A stretch of 64,000 nucleotides of DNA from Aulostomus chinensis (GCA_037954235.1 JBBMOA010000009.1:23334626-23398625), one strand, 5' to 3'; counted from the first letter of the stretch, positions 39,761 through 52,800 are shown. The notes: a model not told the origin generated them from the sequence alone. Numbers and translations: made by a program.

Positions 39761-41690
39761 CCATTATACTGCAATTGGCTGTGTGTTGAAAGTGTAATTG
39801 CTTGCTTCTGAATCATTGTTTTCAGTTAAGATGTGGTGAAGAATGCAAGTGCTAAAGGAGGCCAACATGTTTGAGCAGTGTTTGCATGATTGCTTAATGT
39901 GGTGAGCATTTTCCTTTTGCATGCTGTGAATACAGTTTAGATGAAAGTACAAGGCTCCTCTCCTTTACGCGATAGACTTTTATACAATGAATCTATTGAC
40001 AAAAGTTCGCACAGTTTCGCAAATTTTCTAGTTGCTGCTGTAAGCTTTCCAGGGGACATTTACTTTATGCATGCTTTCTGTGAATGCATTTCCAACAATG
40101 TGAGATTCTTTTGCATATCTGTGGTACGTGCACATCCACGAGCGCAGGTAGTAAATGCAGCATGTACCTCTCTCAGATCACATGTGGCACAAGGCTAAAG
40201 CTTCCTTTCATCATGTCTAATGTGGCTAGAATCCTTCTTCTAATACCATCTAATGCTGTAAACCGTGAGATGCAGGAGATTCTTTCATTTAATATTTCAT
40301 CAGGAAATCACCCACGCTGCATCACAACATGAGAGGCTTTTTTTTCCCCCTCCTTTCTTTGTTCACTGAGCTTTACTTTTGGAAGGCAGATAATAAGCTG
40401 TGGCAATGAGATGATGGTTCATGTTTGTCTAAAGATGAGTCTCAGGATTCTACTGTCAGACACTGTAAAAAAAGGAAGGAAATCCACATGACAAAGTACT
40501 TTTTTGCTAATGCCTTGGTGCTAATCTTCATATATATGTATTTTTTATTGCCGATGGATTAAAAAAGCCCCAAACCAACATTAATTTATCATGGTAACAA
40601 GTATCTTGGTGTGTAGCCCAAGTCTGACAGGAGCTTACTGCATTCCTCTGTGTCAAAGTGCTCCAATGACATCCAAAAACTATTAAAAACAGATCAGTGT
40701 CTAATCAACTACTATAAATAGTGGTGCTGCAGTATACTTGAGTCCCACAGCTGAAAATAGTCCCCAACTAATGCACTGGATTATCCTGTTTGAGTAGCAT
40801 TATCATGAGCAAAAAAAAGAAAAAATTGTACTACTGTTAAATTAAAACATTTGACAGTATTTTAAGTTAAACGGAACAGTATATTTGTGAGCAGCGGGTT
40901 TAGAGTTGGATGAAGACATTGTCACTTTAGCTCTTTTGGTGGTATTTCTTGACAGCGAGAAATAGCCATTAAAAAGAGGAAATGTGTGGACAAAATTCCC
41001 CCTTGGACGTACTTACACTCCTCATCTGTTATTGTGCAACTTTTATCTCCAGTAGAATCACTTTACTCATTTTAAAACCTTGCCTGGTACCCGTTTTGCA
41101 CCAGCAGAATAAAAGCTAGACATGACTGTGTTCTCTAATGACACTAGAATAATAAATACTGTTACATACTGAGCACTGAATCACATTTAGCCCTGCTTTA
41201 TCTCCTCTGTGGCCCTAAATACTTGTAAAAAAAAAAAAATTTTAAATCCCCAACTGACCACTAGCACAGTAAAACTGAGCTGAAACCTAGAACTGTTGTT
41301 TATGAACCACTATAATCAACAATCAAACTCTTCCAGAGGCACATGAAATGTCTATAACACTTCTTTTTTTCTTTCTCTATCTCCGGTGTTAGTTTTAATT
41401 TAAGTGGTTGCTGTTGCAGCATGTGTATTTATACTCCTCTAGCTGGTTGTTCTCTAAGGAGATACCGATGTAAATGTACTTCACTGTAGATGATGGTTAC
41501 ATGTATAAAAAAGTAGGTCGATTTACTTTTATGACTGTGTATTTATATGACCTGACATGAATGACTTTGCAGGCCGATGAATTTCTAATACCACAATCAA
41601 TACTGTAATAGACTGGATGTGTACTGGATCTCTGCACCCTACTAGAAATGTTTAACCAATGAAATAAATAGATATACTTTCATTTTATGT
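39761..41690 (+). other. 3' UTR of arhgef5
   Basis: AT-rich sequence without exons follows the TAA at 39758-39760. AATAAA hexamers occur at 41108-41113 and near 41150, and at 41663-41668, the last of which is taken as the likely end. More hexamers follow at 41734 and 41744, so alternative 3' ends are possible. Confidence 0.6.
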
Positions 41691-42004
41691 TGTGTTGAAT
41701 AATTGACTCCTTTTAAACAGTTTATTGTTAAAAAATAAAGTAAAATAAAAGACACTCCATTTCTAACTACGTACAGTTTCTTCAGCTGTCTGTGTCTAAT
41801 ATCGCTTCAGCTGTAGTGAGATCTTAAACTGGGTCGTAGCCTTGTTTCTGTATCCTGTGTGATGAAATCATCACAATTTCTCCACATCAGGGTGAGAAGG
41901 TCTCAGAATCGCTTCCTGCTGTAGCTTCACTTTCTGGCACATGGAAGTAATGTGTACATACTATCTACTGTATAAACTGTATTTAAGGTTTGTAATCACT
42001 GTGG

Positions 42005-42733
42005 AGGCGGCACGGTGGTGCAGTGGTCAGCACTGTTGCCTCACAGCAAGAAGGTTCTGAGTTCAAGTCCCGCCTCAAGCACGGGATCTTTCTGTGTGGA
42101 GTCTGCATGTTCTCCCTGTTCCTGTGTGGGTTCTCTCTGGTACTCCAGCTTCCTCCCACAGTCCAAAGACATCAAGGGGGAACGAGGTTAGTTGGATACT
42201 TTAAATCAGGGGTCACCAACATGGTGCCAGTGGGTACCAGGTCACCCGCAAGGATGACATGGGTCGCCTGCGGGCCTGTTCTAAAAGTGTCTCACCATAG
42301 TGCCACTCACCAGTGAGCTGCAGCTTTTTTTTTGTTTTTATTTTTTAATCACGCTTGCATTGGTGTGAATTTGAAAATGCCAATAGGCCTGTCCCAGATT
42401 TATCTATATATAAAACGGGTATTTATATATACATTTAAAAAAATTGTATGTATACAATATATATACTGTATATATGTGTGTCGAACTGGTAGCCCTTCGC
42501 ATTAATTGGTACCCAAGAAGTAGCTCTCAGCTTCAAAAAGGTTGGTGACCCCTGCTCTAAATTGACCGTAGGCGTGGCTGTGAGTGTGAATGGTTGTCTG
42601 TCTCTATGTGTTGGCCCTGTGATGGACTGGTGACCTGTCAAGGGTGAACCCTGCCTCTCGCCCAAAGGCCACTGGGCTAGGCTCCAGCGCCCCCGCGACC
42701 CTTAACAGGATAAGAGGTAGAAAGATGGGTGGA
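42005..42733 (+). mobile_element. tRNA-derived SINE, split by a later insertion
   Basis: The left part (42005-42206) has an A-box-like tggtgcagtgg and a B-box-like gagttcaagtccc, then gtggagtctgcatgttctcc. The right part (42555-42733) resumes with attgaccgtaggcgtggctg and ends near the aggataag tail. It is the same family as 26977-27347. The last exon of the tandem-PH gene (minus strand) ends 39 bp to the right. Confidence 0.9.
42207..42554. mobile_element. hAT-type MITE inserted in the SINE
   Basis: It begins caggggtcaccaac and ends gttggtgacccctg, exact 14-bp terminal inverted repeats. The flanks are ctttaaat (42199-42206) and ctctaaat (42555-42562), an 8-bp target-site duplication with one difference. 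Comparison with the SINE at 26977 shows the uninterrupted site once. At 348 bp, with no transposase, it must have been mobilised in trans. Confidence 0.9.
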
Positions 42734-42771
42734 ATTACTGTGGAAATTCAAGAAGTTCCACATCTGGTGAG

Positions 42772-45700
42772 TCAGCTATGTCCATTGATGAGATACTGTT
42801 CAGCTGTTATGCTTGGTTCCCGGGACTCCTTGCGGTTCCTCTGCTTGGGAATGATGGGCGGCGCAGTGTGACTCACAGCCGTGTTGCTCACTCTGTCTGG
42901 CTGCAAATGCAAAAGAAATGAGAGGCTGAATTATTTCTTGCGAACACAAATTTATGAACTTCAAAAATGTTTTCCGGAAAACTGAGTCTAACTTTGAAGA
43001 AATAGGTGTTTGGCTGTTGTGCACCACCTCGAAGCTGAAATCAAACCCAGATGATTTTTTTTTTAATCTTCTTGCAGCATCAGATTTCAAAGCTGAGCAA
43101 CAAATTCACGGGATGTTCAAACTAGTTGGTACAGTTGGCTGCATTTTCATGGAAAATTAGGGGGAAAAAATGACAAAAAAAATTAAACAAGAAACTGCTT
43201 TAGATCTCAAACATGTTTGTGCCTGTGGGTTTTCATACCAGAGTAAAACTAGTGGCTGCCAGGTAGCATGGAAACTACGCTGTGAAACGGTCGACTGTGG
43301 TTTCATCACAGCGAACACAGCAGACATATTCTGGAGGCGGATATCACCCGAGGAGGTCACATGCAGTGGTTAATGAAGATGCATGAGTGTTTCATAGCTC
43401 GCTCACCGGGTGATCAGTTTGTACACTTGTAGCACTTCCATCTCGATTTGATTTGTTTTCACAAAGAAAAAAAAAAACAACCAAAAATTCATTCAAAAAC
43501 AAAAATCCAGTGTATGTGAATGACCTTACGAGGTACCATCTTTTTTTCAAAAGGATGACGTGACGAGAAAGGCTGCAATCTCCAATTTAACCGCTAGATG
43601 GCAGTAAATCCTTCACGCTGGTTCTTTAAGGATCACGAATTATACACAAACACAATTTATGTTCCTCTTAACACATCAGTCGCACCTGTTGCAGCTGAAA
43701 AATCCAGTTCTGATAATCTTCAAGGCAGGTACAAGAGACTTGCAGGGGCTCGACCAGATCCCCTGAAAAGTGACACCAGTTATATGAAGTAATATTCATC
43801 TTATTTTATAATGCTCTCTTTTGTAGATAAAGAATACCTATCAGCTCGAACTCAAGTCGCCCAGGCAAGGCTGATCTCTCGATGGCTCTGACGCTTTGTC
43901 GGGGCAGCCTGCCCTGTTAGAAGTGACACAGGGGATCTTTCACATGTTCATGTGCAGGCTGTCATGTGTCAGAAGAATAACGAGGGATTACTTGCACTTT
44001 CGCTACCTCATATCTTAAATTCAGCTGCTTGTTGTCAACCGATAGCAGCAGGACGTCTTGAGGGAAGAGAACCATCAGTCTCTCCTGGAGTCCCTACAGG
44101 AGCAAATTCAACGTCACTGTTACCTTGTAAAAAAAATGACATGTCGTCAATGGCACAAATTGTATTTTTGCGTAAATTTGCCAGCAGCACAATTCGGTTT
44201 ATAAAGGTTGACTAGGTCTTACTTTCCATCATCATTCCTAACAATCGGTAACATTTGTTGGGACAAGAATAACGAGAAAATATGTGTCTGTGTAGGTTCT
44301 CATTCATCCAGGTCATCGTAGATCGAAGCGAAAATATGTGATCACTTGTGTTATAAACAAACTCAGTCGTCCGTTTAGCTCTTGTCAGTCATTTAGATAA
44401 TCTGGATTAAAACTTTGGTTATAATATTAAATAAATTTAAAAACAACCAACATTAAAATAACACATGTTGGGTTAAAACACATTCTTACGTTTATGTTCA
44501 TTATGTCAGAGAAGTTTAAGGGAGAGAATTTCACAATCTTAGCCCTATTCGCTACTTTCTACCTCAGTCGGCTTGTACAAACAGGAGCGTGACTCTATGG
44601 ACCTCACATTCATTATCACATGGATTGTTCTGAGAAAGAAATTAACCAGTCGACATCATCAATGGCAAGTCGCTAATATGGCTAAGATTCATAAAACCAA
44701 ACTGTCCCTTCGAGATATAATTTGAATAAAAATAGGATACCATGGTGGCAAGGAAGTGGTGGTGCATCTGACTAATCCTGTAAGTGTGGAGGAGTTTAAG
44801 GGGAAATGCTTTTTTAAAAAATCCAAAAGTAAATATGATTTCCTCGTATGACTTGTTCGATTATGACTAGATGCTGCTCTCTGAATATTGTTTCCATGTC
44901 CTCTTATATGGGAACATGTGTATCATGACCAGTGTCTATTTGTCACCTGTCTCTGTGTGTTGATGATGTGGACGACAGATAAATGTCCTGGCTGTCCCAT
45001 GTGCTGGATGGGTGAGCCCTCCCACTGCCGTATTGGAGCTTGCATCAAGTATTTCTTCAGTTCTTCTCGTTTCCAGGGCTCGTCGCAGGGTAACTGCAGG
45101 AAAATCATGTGACCAGCTTATTAACCGGACCGCTCTGTCATGTCGGTTTGTAACTTGACCTTACCAGGTAGGAGAGAGCGCAGTGGGAGGGGCTTAGGGA
45201 CTGATTCTTTGACTTGTATCTCCTGTCTTCTATGTGCTGCAGCCATTTCTGTAATTCTGCACCAGTGGGACAAATGAAGACCTTAGAGTCCACCATTGGG
45301 CCTGGAAAATTGAAGAGACAGCATGCATCATTGTCACTTCTTCACACTGTGTTGCCACGAGTTGAACTTTTCCAATGACTCACTGCTTATCTCAAACATG
45401 TGAGGTGGATGGGATGTATCGGGATCCAGAGAGACCGGCTGGAAGGACAGTCCAGAGAGGGGAAGCACTCCCTGTCAGGTAAAGGAAGATGGAAGTTAAG
45501 AAAGACAAGCAGACATTCCCCACAACTCACACCTCTATGTTTGTTGGTCATGTCCACGTGGACGTTGTACAGATACTGAAGTTGAATGGTGATGTCGCCC
45601 TAAACAAGTCTGTTCAGCCTTAACAGAGTTATATTCTCAGACTTTAAAAGTGTGAATCAAAAGCAAAAACCTCATAAATGAAGTCCTGTCGTGTGTGGTC

Positions 45701-46833
45701 GAGGGAGAGGAGCAGCAGGTGGAAGGAGAATAACACCAGGAAATGTTCACGGGTTTCCTGTGAGGGTGAGATGAAACTCAAATGATGAGGGTAAACATGT
45801 CTTTTTGAGTGACAAACTGTAGACTGGACACTAATTTCAAAGGTTGGTGGGATGTATAGAACAATTGTTGGATTATAACTTGCAAACAATGAAAAATGAA
45901 TCCTGTAGATCATTTTTAAGATGTGTGTTTTGTGTCCAGTGACGAGGTGGCTCTCAGGCGCCTTGTTACCTGGGTGTAACGGCTGCAGAGAGATACTAGG
46001 GATGAGTGGATGATCTCGCCATACATGTGGGCAGGTGGACCCTCCCAGCCTCTGATGGATTGTTGGGAGTAAATCCTGTGGTGCAGCTCCTCTCTGCTCC
46101 TGCCCCACAGCACCACCTGTAGGCACAAACTTATCGATCACTTCTAGGAGAAAATAACATTCACTTGCTTGATTGATTTGATGATTGAACCGATTCTAAT
46201 TGTAAGTGCAATCTCATAACCCCCCCCCCCCCCGCCTCAGCAGACAGTGTTTTTCACTGTCACCAGCTTCTAATCATTGTTTCTAGGAAAAAGCGTTGCA
46301 CAACCTGAAGAGTGTGAACCACGTTCATGTTCATCTTAGAGCAGTAAATTGAGGATGATGTTGTGTTATTCATAAATAGTCTCTTCACTTTTAAAAGTTT
46401 GTCAGTTCGATGGGAAAAAAGTAAGACCAGTGTTTCCTCTCTGCACTTCCTGTACAGATTGAATGAACCAGTAACAGATGAAGAAGAGTTCACTTTTGCA
46501 GTCAATTTCTTCAATGTGTGAAAAGAGATCACTTCTGCGGAGTAACATCAGCTGCTCCGGTGAGCTTGGAGCACGTTTATGCTAAAGAGTGCATGCACAA
46601 AGTGAGTAAGTGAGTTCTCACTTTAAAAGGTGTCTCATTGAAGTTTCAGCTAAACACATACGCATGCACGCACGCACGCACGCACGCACGGAAGACTTAT
46701 TGTTACCTCCTGTTCCAGGTGGCGTACTGAAGGGTAACGTGGCGGCGGTGGCGGTGGTGGTGGGAGCTGCTCATCTCTGCTGTTTCTCACTGACAGCTGA
46801 AGCCGCATTTCACCCAGACTCCACACCCTGGAA

Positions 46834-46896
<63 letters not shown>

Positions 46897-48973
46897 AACA
46901 GCAGATGAGTGGGTAAGTAACAAAGTACAAAAAAACGTAGAGCTGAATAATAGAATTTAATTCTCTGACCACATTTCACTTAACATTTTAACAAGAAAAT
47001 TTGTATGTTCACCTCCTTACATGTTCATATCAGGTTTGTAACTCCTAAGTATTAGAGCAGGAATACTTTCTTGTATTTTGGATTATTGCATGTCTTTGCA
47101 ACACCAGCACCGGTTTAGACTAAAATAGATGCTAGAGGACAAGCTCTGTGTGTATCTACTATTCTAGATACTTCTACTATAAGATTCAGTTCATGGCCCT
47201 TTCATATCATTTGCATCTAAACCCTCTTTTTATGGCTTCATGAGCCCAGCACTGTGGTCTATTTTCCGATCATAATGCATTATTGCTGAAAATGAATTTG
47301 TACATTGGAGTGAAGGAAATCTTCATTATTTTAAGTAGATTATTTTTCTTCCATTTTTGAGTTCGAGGGATTTAATTCATACGATCTGAAGTTATAAGAC
47401 TTTGGCTTGCTGAGTCAGTACTACCACTTTTACCTGTCTTTTTACACGCTGTTTTTCTCATGAAGTACAGAATGTGTATACTTTAGCTTCTCTCCAATAA
47501 TAACTGTTGGCAAACTCTCGGATGCTTCAGGCAGGCAGGGGGCCAACAATTACAAATACTTTCATTTGGATTCAGGGTTTACGTGATCGTAGTGAGAAGA
47601 GGACTGACTACACAACATCCAACTTCAAGCTAAACTTTGCTTCAGCTTTTAGAGATTTTAAATGGGTACATTTGATAGATAAGACATGATGTTAATGTAA
47701 AAGAAAATCGGGGGTCTGAAGCAACAGACTTTGTATGACTTCTTGAGTTTCACTACCATAACTTGGGACTTGCACATGTGGGTCTTGCTCACTGTGGCCT
47801 CTGCAGTGATGACGACTTGTCCCAAGCCCCCTGCAGCCCAGCAGCAGCCAGACATAATCAGATTACTGTTGGACCAGACAAAGATCCACCTGTTGCCCAC
47901 ATTAGCACCACATTTATTGCTTCATCCATAACAGATATGGCACAATACCATAATCATCTCAAGCAGGTTCCCATTGTGCGCAGTGAAAAAGTGACCAACT
48001 AAATATAATGGAAAAAGTCAGTGATAATGTTTAGTGATCTTACTTTCCCTTGTTAACTTTAATTAATGGCACCTTAAACTAATGACCCAGCCTACATATT
48101 GTACCACTTCCTGTACTTACAACATTGTTTTATTTACGTAAACCGATCATATGGTGCCACACACACAGTCAAGTGTAACTTTATGATGCACTTGTGTTTG
48201 TGTTATGGAACACAAGGATGTCCTTCCTGATAAGTATTAATCATTAATCAGCCAAACATAAGGACTTGTCGCTACTGTTAACTGATTAGCTTCTGCTAAT
48301 CCCTCAGTCTGTCCTCAGAACGAGCAGGGATTTGTCCCACCCACTCTCAGCCATTGTCTTCTAGTAATCTCCTAATCACATCAGTGCAGCATCACCGAGC
48401 TCCCAAATTCATGTTGAGTAAATAGAAGACAATTAGTTCTCCTGCCATGTTGTTCTGCTGGGTGCAGACAGGTGAATATGATCTGCAGGTGTTTTCATGA
48501 TGGTTTAACAACTTCACCAATCTGTCTTTTATGCTATTGATTTATGGTTTGTACAACCTAAGAAAAACTGAATTGCTGAATATTTTTCAAAGGTTATGCA
48601 GCTCCGCTTGTGTTTTACAGCTGAGACGTGACAGATTGAATGCCATGAAAACCACAAAGGTTGAAAGAGAAGCTCTATGTGCTCTTTCTACATGCACACT
48701 GCTTCCTCCAACCACATTCAAACTAAAATGTTTCTAAGTCTGTGATGGAAGGCACATCAAAGACAAATACTGTAACCGAGGCAATTCAAGTATTCCTGAA
48801 GTTCTTAATTCCACATTGAGTAAATTCCACTACTAATAAACTTCAAATTTTTGACCCAGCTTCAAATGTGTGTCTTACCCTAAATTTTCTCCGGAGAGTT
48901 CCAGCAGCTCAATCTCATCAGGGCCGACCTCGTCCACTCCAGTATGCCTCTGGGTCACGCTGCAACATCCCAT
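42772..48973 (-). CDS. plekhn1: Tandem PH-domain protein, PLEKHN1-like
   Basis: Probable lipid- or membrane-associated adaptor of 396 residues. Exons in transcript order: 48973-48879, 46827-46707, 46116-45970, 45757-45671, 45471-45384, 45301-45165, 45093-44947, 44093-44007, 43913-43838, 43762-43686, 42900-42772. All phases match. Start MGCCSVTQRH predicts N-myristoylation at Gly2 with cysteines for palmitoylation. A run of eight prolines is near residue 60. PH1 is about 90-210 (IRGWEGPP; EHFLVLFSFHLLLLS; GVLPLSGLSF; CPTGAELQKWLQHIE). PH2 is about 243-354 (IRQWEGSP; ERLMVLFPQDVLLLS; CTCLEDYQNWIFQLQ). The tail ends in ITAEQYLINGHS. The CPxxAELxxWLxHxE and CxxxEDYxxW patterns, the Met-Gly start and the ttll10 linkage fit human PLEKHN1 (about 611 residues). 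The IRxWEG motif, however, recalls the PH domain of PIX proteins (ARHGEF6/7). No DH domain was found. The domain call is firm; the symbol is tentative. Confidence 0.7.
46664..46691. repeat. (CGCA)n tetranucleotide run
   Basis: Tandem CGCA units just downstream (minus sense) of the proline-run exon donor. Confidence 0.9.
46839..46893. repeat. (CA)n microsatellite abutting a splice acceptor
   Basis: Read on the minus strand this GT tract sits a few bases upstream of the acceptor of the proline-run exon (46827) of the tandem-PH gene. Confidence 0.95.
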
Positions 48974-49695
48974 GATGGACAAGTCCACCTTGTCTCAGCT
49001 TCAGGCTCTAGTCCCCTCTGTGAGCACCATCTGCACGGGCAATCATCCCCACTGTGTGTGTGTGTGTGTACGTGTGTCACACTCAAACCAAAGACAAAAC
49101 ATAAAAACTGGTTGGGTCTAAAAGAGGATATTGTGCACCCACGAGGGGGAGGGTGCTGCCTCTAAGCTCTAGTTCCCCCTTTTACCAGCTTGTTGTATAT
49201 TTCCATAAAGCCCCAAGGATGAAAGGTGTTAAAGCTGCTGAAGAGGAATTGAAGATAAAAGTGGTGAGACACAGCATAGCTGTTCCTTCCTGTCTGTTGC
49301 CTCAGATTGTACACTCTGATCTCAAACTGGAGAGCAGCTGATTGTTGTCTACGTTTTACACGTTCCCTCAGATATTACACCACGTCATTCTAGCAAGGCA
49401 ATCTGGTGCTGTGAGAGGATGAAAGTGTTGAGAAACACTAGACCTGCTTGTGTTTACATGCACAGAAACCAGCTATGGATTGTCAAGTGAGATATTTACG
49501 AGTTGGGAAACCAAGTGGCTGCAGTCAAAACAACAGGCCACAACAACAGGATGGGGCCTTGTGTTGATCTTGCTGGGTAGAATTACTGTGAGACACTGGG
49601 AGGACTTGTGTATAATCACGGTTGCATTTCTTTTCTTTTTTTTTTGTCTCTGCTACATTACAAACTGGTGCAAGCTGACTGATGAATGTATTTTT

Positions 49696-49701
49696 TTTAT
49701 T
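49696..49701 (-). terminator. Poly(A) signal of ttll10
   Basis: AATAAA on the minus strand, about 120 nt after the ttll10 stop codon. Confidence 0.5.
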
Positions 49702-49823
49702 TCCCATTTAAGAATTAAGTCTGGCATTGATATGATGGAACTTTTTTTCACAACAGTAAAATGTCCATGTCATTAAAACTGAATTTGAATTATCATATAC
49801 AACAAAAAAGCAGCATTTCAGAA

Positions 49824-52800
49824 CTAAGATCTTTGGATCTTCCCACAATCCTGAGCGCCATTTTCCTGCCCTCCTTGTTGATCACACTCAGGAGATACAC
49901 CGTGAGGTGGGTGTGGTTTTGCCATATCTGGAGAGGCGGGTAACCCGTCAGCGGTGAGACGATGCAAAGTACATTTGCTCAACCCGAGCTCCACCCGAGG
50001 GCGGGGCTTCTTCTGCTCACAGGTTTGTCGACTGTTGGTGGTAGCTAAACCTGAAGGTGATTGTACGGAGCTCGGATGGAGCGGTGATGTGGAGGTGGTG
50101 AGACAGAGGCCAGGCCTCTCTTCACCATTTACATACACCGAATTGTCAAGCGATCCCGTGAACATAGTTTTGCCCTTCGCCCCTGACTTACACCCTCGCT
50201 GTTGAATCTTCTGGTTCTTTTCGGTCATTTTCTGTGTGAGAGAAGTGTCTGTTTTGCTTCTGCTGCAGGCCAGTGCAGAATCAGGAGCAGAAAATCCACT
50301 GTAGAGCAACACAAACTCCCTCTGACTGGCCAGGGGAAAGATACGCTGTCTGAGACGACGTTTGTTGAAGATTTCCAGTGTTAAATCTAAAGAGTGAACG
50401 AGAAGACGAAAATACGTTTGGTGGTCACACACCAGCGTGTTAAGCCATTTAACCATTTATGCATTCAACTGAAATATTTACTTTCTCTCAGGGGACGCGT
50501 TGTTTGAGCTTGCCTTTGCACAAATCTGAAGATATTTTCAAAAATCAGGCAAACTGAAGCAAATGGAAAATCCACAGAAGATAGAACAAAGAGAGGCTTC
50601 CTCTCAATGATAGGGGACTATATATCATTCATGATTCTGTTCAATTTAATGTCATAGCCAAAGCTGGTCATGCTCAAATGGAATTGGAAGTGTTCCATTT
50701 TGTCTGTTTTTAGGTGAGATCAAAGTGAGTGTGGTGTATTGGACACACTGGATATGCAAGAGGAAGTGTTTGAGTAATTATCAAACGTGTTTCTCAGTCA
50801 TTAGTTGTCAGTCTCCGTTCACCTCAAGCTTAAAATTCGGCAAAGTTGGCATTTTTTAGAATTCCGGTATCACCGAGAAGGCATACAGAGACGAAAATGT
50901 CTCTCTAAGTTCAAGACACCTTAGAGTGAGTCATTGGTAGACAAATCACACTTTTTGGGTGGAGAATTGCTTTCGGACCAGTCAGAACAGGTGGGATTTT
51001 TTTTCTTAACACTATCTATTGTCCTTGGTCATTCATGGCTCAATAAAGAGGACAGTGCCAAGCAAAGACATTTTTGTGTTGGCGCTAAACCTTTCAGTGA
51101 CATTTTACAGCTTCTCACCCAGCGTCTCCACAACAGTGCTGGGAATCACCTCCTTCAGCACCTCACAGTTGACATGAAGAGCTGGATTACAGTTCATCTC
51201 CAGAAGCCACACCTTTGAGGAGCACACGAGGACATGTTTAGAGCATAAACACACACCCAGTCGTACGCACGTTCACCGAGGCCTCACCCACCTTGAAGTC
51301 CTCATCAACCATGAAGTCGCAGCCGATCAAGTCAAAGAATCCAAGCCTGCAGTCAAACTTGGATTTAACTGCCAAGAAACACTGTGTCATGATGCGCTGC
51401 ATGCGCTTCTGATGCAGTGGGGGAAAAAAAAACAGACAAAAACAATCAGTCAATTGGGGTGGATGTTAGAAATTAGAATGACATGTACACAATGTCTGTG
51501 AGGGTGCATGTCCATGTGTAAACCGAAAGACTCTTCCACTGGACCAGTATTTCTGATGAAACCAAAAAGGCGCATCAAGCTGGTTTCTAAGTACTGCATA
51601 GGTGTTAATTTCAGGTGCAACCTCCGTGTCACCAGAAACAGCATTTCCTGCCAAGTGTGAACTAAAAAATGTCACTAAAGCCATTCGGAAGAAAAAAAAA
51701 ACAACTCAAAGATTGAACTGAAATAATCTCAAAGAGGAAAAAGCTGACTACTTTTCATCTCTACTGTACCATGGCAATAATTATAGGAATACAAAACAGC
51801 TGAGATTCTTGGATTATATGAGGATATCAAGGATTTAAATCCTCCAGTCATTTCCACAGCAAACAACAACAAAAAAATGAATAAAAGTATGAAGGAGCTG
51901 AAAGCAGCACACAACATAAGGAAGAAGAAAAAATAAAAATATATTTTAGGATCTCCGAAGCATATGTGATTTTTTTTTTTGAATAATAGGATGATGTATC
52001 CTCAGACAGAAATGAGATCATTCAAACCTAAACCTTCATCTCAATTAGGTGTGAGCTCTGCAGCCTTCATTACACAACTAATTGGTCCCTGAGAGCAACA
52101 ACACAGCAGCAGCACTCACTGCAAAGGCACCCAGCACCCAGTCCCTGGGCAGGCCCCTGGCAACCTGAAACCTGTTGTTGACGTAGGCGTTGAAGCTCTC
52201 CATGGACCACACTGTGTCCTCCTTCAGCTGGCTGTACAGGGGGTTCTTCTTCTGCATGTACTAGAGATGGACAGCAGGGGGACCAGAGACACATGAAGCA
52301 GCTAATGTCTCTGTTTAGTCAACCTCTGACAACAACAGGAGGCCGATGTGGCTGCAGTCGTTGTAGTATCAATAATCTATGTTAGCAAACTGTATCCAGG
52401 ATCATTATCAACATGTTGGCATTTGTGTTAAACATGGAAATCCTCAACTAGAATTACAACAAAATAATGTGTGCATGGATTACAAAGAAGGATATAGGTA
52501 GTATACAGAGAGTTATTCATGTTTCTGTGCAGATCATTTCAGTGACGGGACCTGATTGGTCAGGTGGGCGGAGAGGTTGTTGGAGCTTGGGTCATAGAGG
52601 TCACAGGTCAATCGCACGTATCCATGGCGAAAGAAGACCATGTACGGTGCAGTGCAGGCGATTAAAAGATAAGAGCGCACGTCAAACTTCTTCCCTTTAA
52701 GTAGCAGCGGCCTCTGAATATAACTGGGGGAAAGGTGTTATTTTACAAGAGACAACTACATCCATGTCAGTCAGCAGTCATTTAACATGTTAAAAGAAGA

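Noticed and set aside
46219..46233. Poly-C run
   Set aside because: A simple homopolymer in an intergenic/intronic position, liable to sequencing error; no function inferred.
47731..47931. Plus-strand frame containing a signal-peptide-like start (MWVLLTVASAVMTTCP)
   Set aside because: Hydrophobic start and short helical-looking stretch recall a small secreted protein, but it ends after 67 codons, overlaps other open frames and lies in an intron of the tandem-PH gene. No homologue was recognised.
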